DNA of 64,000 nt, from the NCBI GenBank assembly GCA_024291935.2, contig CM044306.1:19229001-19293000 (forward strand), given 5' to 3'. Below the pieces are notes generated by a model that was not told the origin of the DNA, did no database searches, and saw nothing but the letters and a program-made list of their open reading frames with translations. Positions 57,859-64,000 of the stretch are shown in pieces. A program made the position numbers and the translations under genes. Origin of the DNA: Okapia johnstoni. Lineage: Eukaryota; Chordata; Mammalia; Artiodactyla; Giraffidae. Each line of letters opens with the position of its first letter. The first letter of the stretch is position 1.

Positions 57859-58085
57859 GGCTTCCCTGGTGGCTCAGACTGTAAAGAATCTGCCCACAAT
57901 GCGGGAGACTGGGGTTCGATCCTGGGTTTGATCCTGGGCTGGGAAGATCCCGTGGAGAAAGGAATAGTTACTCACTCCAGTATTTTTGCCTGGAGAATTC
58001 CATGGACAGAGGAGCCTGGTGGGCTGTAGTCCATGAGGTCACAAAGAGTCAGACACGGCTGAGCGGCTAACACTTTCACTGTTCA
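57859..58085 (+). mobile_element. Bov-tA SINE
   Basis: GGCTTCCCTGGTGGCTCAGAC head with a small internal duplication (GATCCTGGGTTTGATCCTGG), body GAATTCCATGGACAGAGGAGC, end GACACGGCTGAGCGGCTAAC. Confidence 0.92.
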
Positions 58086-58089
58086 CTGG

Positions 58090-58316
58090 AACTTCTACAA
58101 CTACCTGTATATAACTATCCTATTCTATCCCTATAACTCCTACCTGTCTCACTGTGATTCTTTCTTTATATCTTTAACTGTGGAAGATCTTTTCTACTAG
58201 TCTTCTGGTCTTTCTCATCACTAGTTGTTCTGTAATAGTTATCATTTTGGTCTGCCCATGAGAAGAGGTGAACTCAGGATCTTCCTACTCTGCCATCTTG
58301 GCCACTCCCCTCTCAG
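58090..58316 (-). repeat. Artiodactyl L1 5' terminus
   Basis: The reverse strand begins GAGGGGAGTGGCCAAGATGG and continues AGGAAGATCCTGAGTTCACC, the usual first bases of an L1 5' UTR, then AAAAGATCTTCCACAGTTAAA. Confidence 0.7.
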
Positions 58317-58374
58317 CATGTTTTTAAAACACAACAAGATCAACCCAAATAAAGCAGAAAGGGAGAATTAATAA

Positions 58375-58690
58375 AATCTGCCTTTCTGCTATCTGCCTTT
58401 GTGCAGATAGCACAGTGGTCTATGTAGAAAATCTCAAGGAATGTATTTTTAAAAAATACCCTAGCACACCGGACTTCTCTAGTGGTCCAGTGGTTAAGAA
58501 TCCATCTTCCAATGCCAGGAACTTGGGTTCCATCCCTGGTGGGGAAACAAAGATCCCATGTGCCTGCACAACAATCAGAGAAAGCCTGGGCACTGCAAAG
58601 AAGATGCAGCACAGCCAGCACTCCATAAAACAAAAAACCTTCATAAAACCCAAGTGTAGTATACGAGTTCAAAATTAATAAATTTTGACA
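58375..58690 (+). repeat. L1 ORF2 fragment, split by a SINE
   Basis: TGTGCAGATAGCACAGTGG, GGTCTATGTAGAAAATCTC before, and TAGTATACGAGTTCAAAATT after, the SINE at 58471-58645. It matches, in reverse, part of the antisense L1 at 59440-59515. Confidence 0.65.
58471..58645 (+). mobile_element. CHR-type SINE
   Basis: GGACTTCTCTAGTGGTCCAGT, TTCCATCCCTGGTGGGGAAA, AAAGATCCCATGTGCC. Confidence 0.85.
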
Positions 58691-58994
58691 AATGGCTTAA
58701 AGGATAACAAACATAAAAGGTAGTTCTTTTTTAATGTTAATAAAAATAGGAAAACTTCTGGTAAGATGAGAGAAAGACTACAAATATAGTGAGAACGAGA
58801 ATTGGTTTTAACCACAGATATAGAAGAAATGTAAAACATGAAAATACTATATACAATTATAAGTGTAAATTTTAATAAAATTTTAAAAGACTGGGTGATT
58901 TTATTTAAAAAATTGTAAATGAACAAAACTAACACTGTTATATATGTTTTATTAGATTCACATATATTTCATATTTTTTTAGCAACTGTAAATG

Positions 58995-59118
58995 CTTTGT
59001 TTTTTTTGGGGGGGGGCCATCCCACTTTCAGGATTTCAGGTCCTCACCCAGGGATTGAACCCAGGCCACAGCAATGAAAACACCAAATCCTAACCATTAA
59101 ACCACCAGGGAACCCCCA
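58995..59118 (-). mobile_element. CHR-type SINE
   Basis: Plus strand ACCCAGGGATTGAACCCAGG and CTAACCATTAAACCACCAGGG. A G9 run is at its 3' side. Confidence 0.8.
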
Positions 59119-59154
59119 TAAATGGCATTTTATTTTTTTTAAAGTTTTAAACAC

Positions 59155-59336
59155 CGTATATATATTTGGCTGTGCCAGGTCTTGCTTGCGGCATGTGGGA
59201 TCTTCAACTCTTGGTTGCTGGCATGTGAACTCTTAGTTGCAGCATGTGGGATCTAGCTTCCTGACCAGGGATCGAACCCAGGCCCCCTCCATTGGGAGCA
59301 TGGAGTCTTAGCCACTGGACTATCAGGGAAATCCGC
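59155..59336 (-). mobile_element. CHR-type SINE
   Basis: Plus strand GGCTGTGCCAGGTCTTGCTTG, CTGACCAGGGATCGAACCCA, GACTATCAGGGAAATCC. Confidence 0.88.
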
Positions 59337-59339
59337 ATA

Positions 59340-60190
59340 AATGGTATTTTAAATTTCAGTTTCCATGTGTTCGCCGATACTACGTAGAAATACAATTGAT
59401 TCTTTGTGTTTACTTTATATGCTGTAACCTTGCTGAACTCATGTACTATTTCTAGGGTTTTGAAAAATACATTCCTTGGATTTTCTATATAGACCACTAT
59501 GCCATCTGCACAAAGGTGTAGTTTTATTTCTTCTTTTCCAATCTGTATCCCTTTTATTTCTTTGTCTTGCCTTACTATGCTGGCTAGTACTTTCTTGACT
59601 TGAATATGTATGATAAAAGCAGATATCCTTGACTTGTTTCTAATTTTCAGGGGAAATAATTCAGTCTTTCATCATTAAATATGCTGTTAGCTGTGTGGTG
59701 TTTTGTTTTTGTAGATGTTCTTTATCAAGTTGAGGAAATTCTACTCTAGTCTTAGTTTTCTGAGAATTTCTGTCATGAATAGGTGTTGAATTTTGTCAAA
59801 TATAGTTTCTTCCTCAATTGATATGGTCATGTGGTTTTTCTTCTTTACCTTGTTCACCTGGTGAATTACACTGATTGAATTTTCAATACTGAATCAGCCT
59901 TGCAACCCTGGAATAAACCCCACTTGCTCATATATATAATTCTTTCTTACATATTGCTGAATTCTATTTGCTTATACTTTGTTAAGGATATTTGCATGTA
60001 TATTTATGAGGGATATTGGCTTACCTTTTTTGTACTGTCTGGTTTTTTATATTAGGGTTATACCGGTCTCATAAAATGGGTTAGGAAGGATTCTCTCTTC
60101 TTCTTTCTGAAAAAGACTGTGTAGAGTCGGTGTTAATTCTTTGTATGTTTAGTGGAGTCTCCACTAAAAGCATCTGTACCTGGATACTTC
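59340..60190 (-). repeat. Antisense L1 ORF2 (reverse transcriptase region) remnant
   Basis: TGCTGAACTCATGTACTATTTC, CACTATGCCATCTGCACAAAG, CCTTGCAACCCTGGAATAAAC, GGTCTCATAAAATGGGTTAGG are standard reversed L1 landmarks. Stops throughout. Confidence 0.85.
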
Positions 60191-60374
60191 CTTTTTTTAG
60201 TTTTTAAATTACAAATTAAACTTCTCTGCAGTTATAGAGGTAGCAAAGCTATTTCACGTTAGATGAGTTCTGGTGATTTGTGTGTGAAATTGGTGTATGG
60301 AATATTTACTCAGTCTCAAAAAAAGCACCCTACAAAATGCTTATGGATGACAAAGAAGAAAAGACTAACTTTAT

Positions 60375-60505
60375 AATCTGGAGAAGGAAATGGCAACCCA
60401 GTCCATTATTCTTGCCTGGAGAATTCCATGGACAGAGGAGCCTGGTGGGCTACAGTCCATAGGGTCACAAAAAGTCGGACACAACTGAGTGACTAACACT
60501 TATAC
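60375..60505 (+). mobile_element. Bov-A monomer-type SINE
   Basis: GGAGAAGGAAATGGCAACCCA, GAATTCCATGGACAGAGGAGC, GTCGGACACAACTGAGTGAC. Confidence 0.9.
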
Positions 60506-61179
60506 TGGAAAATCTGACCTCACCCTAACTGATCAAGGTTAACAGCACAAGCAAAGGGCAAATTAAAATCATGTACCACTTGATAGGATACAATAAAAAG
60601 AACACAGCATCCCTTTCATGCTCTTCCTGCCAAAGTTAAAACCCTAAATCCAATCATGGAAAGAAAGCACATCAGAAAGCCCAAATTGAACAATATTCTA
60701 CATAATAATTGTCCTGTAATCTTAAAAAATGACAATGTTATGAAAGTCAAATGAGAAATGAGGAACTATTCCTGTGATTCATGGAGACTAAAGAAAGGTG
60801 ACAAGTAAATTCAAAGTGTGAACTTAGATTGGATCACTAAGTGATAAAGGACACTATTAGAACAAATAATGAAACTTGATAGGTAGCTGAGAACCAGATG
60901 GAGGCATGTATTGATATCAATTTCCTGAATATGATGGCTGTTCTATGGTTATGTATCAGAATGGCCTTGTTTATAGAAACAAGGTATTTGGCGGTGATGA
61001 GACATCATGTTGCCAACTTACTCTCAAATGGTTCCAAAAACCTTTTTTGTACTTAGAAATTTTCTGTAAATTTTAAAGAATTTTAAAATTTTGTAAATTA
61101 TAAAAATTTCCAGATAGATAGCCTCCTTTCATTTTGCTCACTCTATCAATGAAAAATCAATTAACTATCTAGTTAATAA

Positions 61180-61560
61180 ATAAAAAGGGAATTTTATTTG
61201 AGCCAAACTGAGGACTATAACCCAGGAAGCAGATTCTCAGAAAACTTGGAAAAATGTCCCACCTCTTAGAAGCCGAAGGCTTTATATACATTTTTGAGAC
61301 AAAGTATCATACATCAAAATGACATACTGATGTTTTACATAAAGTTCAACAAGGATACATAGTCCAGGTAAACACCTACAAAGTGGAACAGCAAGTCACC
61401 ATGACTCACTACAGAGCTGAGAAAGAACCTTGTTCTTTTAAGAAGTTAAAATGATCTTTATGGTTGGAGGAGCTCTGGTTAATGCATACTGCAGGTGCAT
61501 AGTGCACATTAGGGAGGGAGGAGGCCCAAACAAGCATGGAGAGAGAATTGTCTGTTTAAT
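61180..61560 (+). repeat. LTR-like segment, uncertain
   Basis: TTTTATTTGAGCCAAACTGAGG, CTATAACCCAGGAAGCAGAT and CTCAGAAAACTTGG resemble the start of mammalian LTRs I have seen. I cannot define ends or family, and no coding sequence is present. Confidence 0.3.
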
Positions 61561-61800
61561 TTTTTTTTCTTTTCCTGCTTGAAAATGTAAATTTTATTTC
61601 ATCAACTCTATTATTCTAAGATTCCGAAACATTGGTGGATATATTTTATATATACTTGTATTGGGTATCATTGGCTCATTTTAAATCTTTATACTTCTCA
61701 TGCATTTATTTCCTTGATGAGATTACTAAACACCCAAAGGTGTAATTTTGCTTGTATTACCTTTGTATTTCCTTATGGTATCTAGTAGCTGCTCTTTTTA

Positions 61801-61938
61801 AAATATTAATTAATTTATTTTTGTATTTTTTGACCGCACTGTGAAGCATGTCAGATCTTATTTCCCTGGTGAGAAATCACATGCCCCCTGCAGGGGAAGG
61901 GCAGAATCTTAACCACTGGACCTCTAGGGAAGTCCCTC
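61801..61938 (-). mobile_element. CHR-type SINE
   Basis: Plus strand GACCGCACTGTGAAGCATGTC, TTAACCACTGGACCTCTAGGG, AAGTCCC. Confidence 0.82.
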
Positions 61939-62478
61939 AAGTAGCTGCTCTTAAGAACCACTTGTAAACACTAAAGGTTTGGGGGCATGAATTATCTGAA
62001 TAGCTGAATTGCTTCTTTCATTTTAAGCCCAGGCAGAAAACTTTAAATCGTATCTCAAGTCATATGATGGATCCAGGAGCCAAGTCTGTGTTGACTGCTC
62101 TTTCACACCAATCAGTGGCCCCTGGGATTTACAGAAATCTGTATCTTGGTGGGAAAATGAGTCATTCCACCAACATGCAGCTAGACTCTCACACCCAGAC
62201 CACAATGGAAATGTGGAAATCTGAGTGGGGCACAAGGAATCTACATTCAAACAAGAGTTCACAGTCTTCCTGCTCTGTTACATTGTGAAATGGAAACATC
62301 GTTTCCTGGGAAACAAGCCAGATTCCACAAATGAAATGGTTTGCTTAAATATGCACAGCTGCTAAACACTTAACTGTGCTTTATTGAGAGTGTCTTGTTT
62401 TAAAGATCTAGATTTTGTTCCAACTGCGAAGTTGAAAGGAAGAGGGATCCTAGCATGTGCAACAGAATGGGTTTAACT

Positions 62479-62636
62479 GAAAATCTTTTTGAATACCAGT
62501 TCTTAACTGGTTCAAGTGCACCGAAGGGAAAAAGGTTCTGTGCATTTCTTGCCATCAATGGTAGGTCAACCATTCAGATATGTGCCTTTACACACGAGAA
62601 TACATTTCATCCTCAAAACAACCTTAGTATTTATTA
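62479..62636 (+). repeat. Inverted duplication, arm A
   Basis: It aligns to the reverse complement of 63561-63717 with 9 substitutions and 1 indel by my count (about 94%). Shared blocks include AGGTTCTGTGCATTTCTTGC, GGTAGGTCAACCATTCAGAT and CTTTACACACGAGAAT. The part CATTTCATCCTCAAAACAACC is MIR/L2-like, so the arm itself may be an old repeat copied later. Confidence 0.9.
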
Positions 62637-62639
62637 TGA

Positions 62640-63150
62640 GAAAGTTCAAATGTAGATGGAAGTACAGAATAATATGATGGTTGTCTATGCACCTGTCGCT
62701 TGCACCCACAATTATTAATATGTGGCCACCTCATTTCACTTATAGGCCCATCCACTTCCCTCAGGATTATTTCTTATTTTTTAAATAATTTTATGTATTT
62801 ATTTTTGGCTGTGTTGGGTCTTTGTTGCTGCTTGGGCTTTTCTCCAGTTACTCTCTAGTTGTAGAGGGAGGGTGTCTCATTTCGGTGGCTTCTACATTGG
62901 CAGGTGGATTCTTTACCACTAAGCCACCAGGGAAGCCCCGCCTCAAGGTTATTTTAAATGCTGTCTTAGATGTGATCTCATTTCATCTGTAAATACTTCA
63001 ATGTGTATCTCTTTTAAATATAAGGATTATATAAGCATAACCACAATGACACTATCATACCTTAAAATTTAGTAACGATTCCTTGAGGTCAGCAGATACC
63101 TAATCAGAGTTCAAATTACCCTGATTGCCTCATAAACCATTTTTGTTTTT
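62640..63150 (+). repeat. Ancient mammal-wide repeat, interrupted by a SINE
   Basis: Same family as 12935-13500: TGCACCTGTCGCTTGCACCC, ATCTGTAAATACTTCAATGTG, ATAACCACAATGACACTATC, TCAAATTACCCTGATTGCC. Confidence 0.4.
62777..62940 (-). mobile_element. CHR-type SINE
   Basis: Plus strand TTTTTGGCTGTGTTGGGTCTT, then GATTCTTTACCACTAAGCCAC and CAGGGAAGCCC. Inserted in the ancient repeat. Confidence 0.8.
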
Positions 63151-63171
63151 GTTTACCATGTGTTCAAATCA

Positions 63172-63317
63172 GGGCTTCCCTTGTAGCTCGGCTGGTAAAG
63201 AATCTGCCTGCAATGCAGGAGACTCCAGTTTGATTCCTGGGTTGGGAAGATCCTCTGGGGAAGGCTACCCACTCCAATATTCTTGGGTTTCCCTGATGGC
63301 TCAGCTAGTAAAGAATC
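63172..63317 (+). mobile_element. Bov-tA SINE, plus-strand copy of an inverted pair
   Basis: GGGCTTCCCTTGTAGCTCGGC, CCTGCAATGCAGGAGACTCC, CTACCCACTCCAATATTCTTGG, then a second head (TTTCCCTGATGGCTCAGC) cut off near 63317. Confidence 0.88.
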
Positions 63318-63334
63318 AGTATCTAAATAAAGCC

Positions 63335-63502
63335 CATATACTCCGATTCTTTGCAACTCCATGGACTATATAATTCTCCAGGCCAGAATACTGGAGTGGG
63401 TAGCCTTTCCCTTCTCCAGGGGATCTTCCCAACCCAGAGATCGAACTCAAGTTTCCCTCATTGCAGGCAGATTCTTTACCGTCTGAGCCACAAGGGAAGC
63501 CC
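63335..63502 (-). mobile_element. Bov-tA SINE, minus-strand copy of an inverted pair
   Basis: Plus strand GATTCTTTGCAACTCCATGG, AGGCCAGAATACTGGAGTGG, ATTGCAGGCAGATTCTTTACC, AGCCACAAGGGAAGCCC. It pairs with the copy at 63172-63290. Confidence 0.88.
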
Positions 63503-63560
63503 ATACTGTAATTAGTTGACTTTTTCTTTTTTTCTTTTTTAAAATAAGTTTTTAATTATT

Positions 63561-63717
63561 TAATAAATACTAAGCTTGTTTTGAGGATGAAATGCATTCT
63601 CGTGTGTAAAGGCAGATATCTGAATGGTTGACCTACCACTGATGCAAGAAATGCACAGAACCTTTTTCCCTTTGGTGCACTTGAACCAGGCAAGAACTGC
63701 TATTCAAAAAGGTTTTC
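63561..63717 (-). repeat. Inverted duplication, arm B
   Basis: Reverse-complement partner of 62479-62636 (details there). Beyond 63717 the sequence becomes antisense L1 3' UTR (CAGGTATACAACATAATGATTTG), which has no counterpart at arm A. Confidence 0.9.
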
Positions 63718-63870
63718 AACATTAGATTAGTTTCAGGTATACAACATAATGATTTGATATTTGTATATATTGTGAAATTATTTCCACAGTCTAGTTAACA
63801 TTCATCACCATACATAGTTACAGAATTTTTTTTTCTTGAGAGAAACTTTTAAGATCTACTCTCAGCAACC
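63718..63870 (-). repeat. Antisense L1 3' UTR fragment
   Basis: TTCAGGTATACAACATAATG, TTCCACAGTCTAGTTAACATTC, ACTCTCAGCAACC. Confidence 0.6.
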
Positions 63871-63988
63871 TTTTTTTCTTTTTTTTTAGCCACACCACGT
63901 GGCCCGTGGGATTTTAGTTCCCTGACCAGGGATCAAACCCTAGCCCCCTGCATTGGAAGAGCAGAGTCCTGGACCCCCAGGGAAGTCG
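63871..63988 (-). mobile_element. CHR-type SINE at the window edge
   Basis: Plus strand AGCCACACCACGTGGCCCGTG, CTGACCAGGGATCAAACCCT, CCCCAGGGAAGTCGC. Confidence 0.85.
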
Positions 63989-64000
63989 CTGCGACCTCCA

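Noticed and set aside
63172..63250. tRNA gene
   Set aside because: Box-like sequences here and in dozens of other places are the tRNA-Glu-derived heads of Bov-tA and CHR SINEs and do not fold as intact tRNAs.
47011..64000. Exons of CAVIN1, the expected next gene
   Set aside because: No frame resembling cavin-1 is present; expected further right, judging from human gene order as I remember it.

Overview
This is a stretch of ruminant nuclear DNA. The evidence is that protein-coding sequence is split into short exons with GT-AG introns, and that the interspersed repeats are the kinds found together only in cattle-like animals: Bov-A2 and Bov-tA SINEs, BovB LINE ends, a ruminant-type L1 3' end, and many CHR-type tRNA-Glu SINEs. 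Mammal-wide L2, MIR, MER5, Tigger and L1 remnants lie among them. No bacterial, viral or CRISPR-type locus is present.

One protein-coding gene is visible. It is ATP6V0A1 (V-ATPase membrane subunit a1), on the minus strand, occupying about positions 1-46,850. I placed 20 constitutive or previously familiar coding exons by reading frame and splice sites (positions 44766 down to 718), plus an untranslated first exon inside a CpG island at about 46.65-47.01 kb. The last coding exon, with the C-terminal about 30 residues and the stop, lies left of position 1. Summed in-window coding length is 2,444 nt (814 codons plus 2 nt), which with the missing last exon gives about 845 residues for the longest ordinary form. 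Numbering below uses that form.

Three splice choices can be read directly. Exon 6 has two acceptors 21 nt apart, which add or omit seven residues. An 18-nt microexon (5564-5581) adds six residues. A 75-nt exon candidate with good splice sites (10334-10408), in frame, would add 25 residues to the same cytosolic loop region. Introns range from 119 bp upward to 10.7 kb (between exons 3 and 2). Almost every L1 fragment I recognise inside the gene points opposite to it.

From about 47.0 to 64.0 kb the DNA is intergenic. I see no coding exon there. It is a mosaic of L2, antisense L1 pieces (including one with 5' UTR and ORF1 joined to the 3' end of ORF2), nested SINEs, LTR-like segments, and a roughly 94% identical inverted duplication of 158 bp at the right end. 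By human synteny as I remember it, the next gene on the right would be CAVIN1 and on the left NAGLU. Neither is seen here.

I found no unprecedented biological system. The most useful leads are the in-frame 75-nt exon, the pair of known-type splice choices, the inverted duplication and a perfect intronic hairpin.
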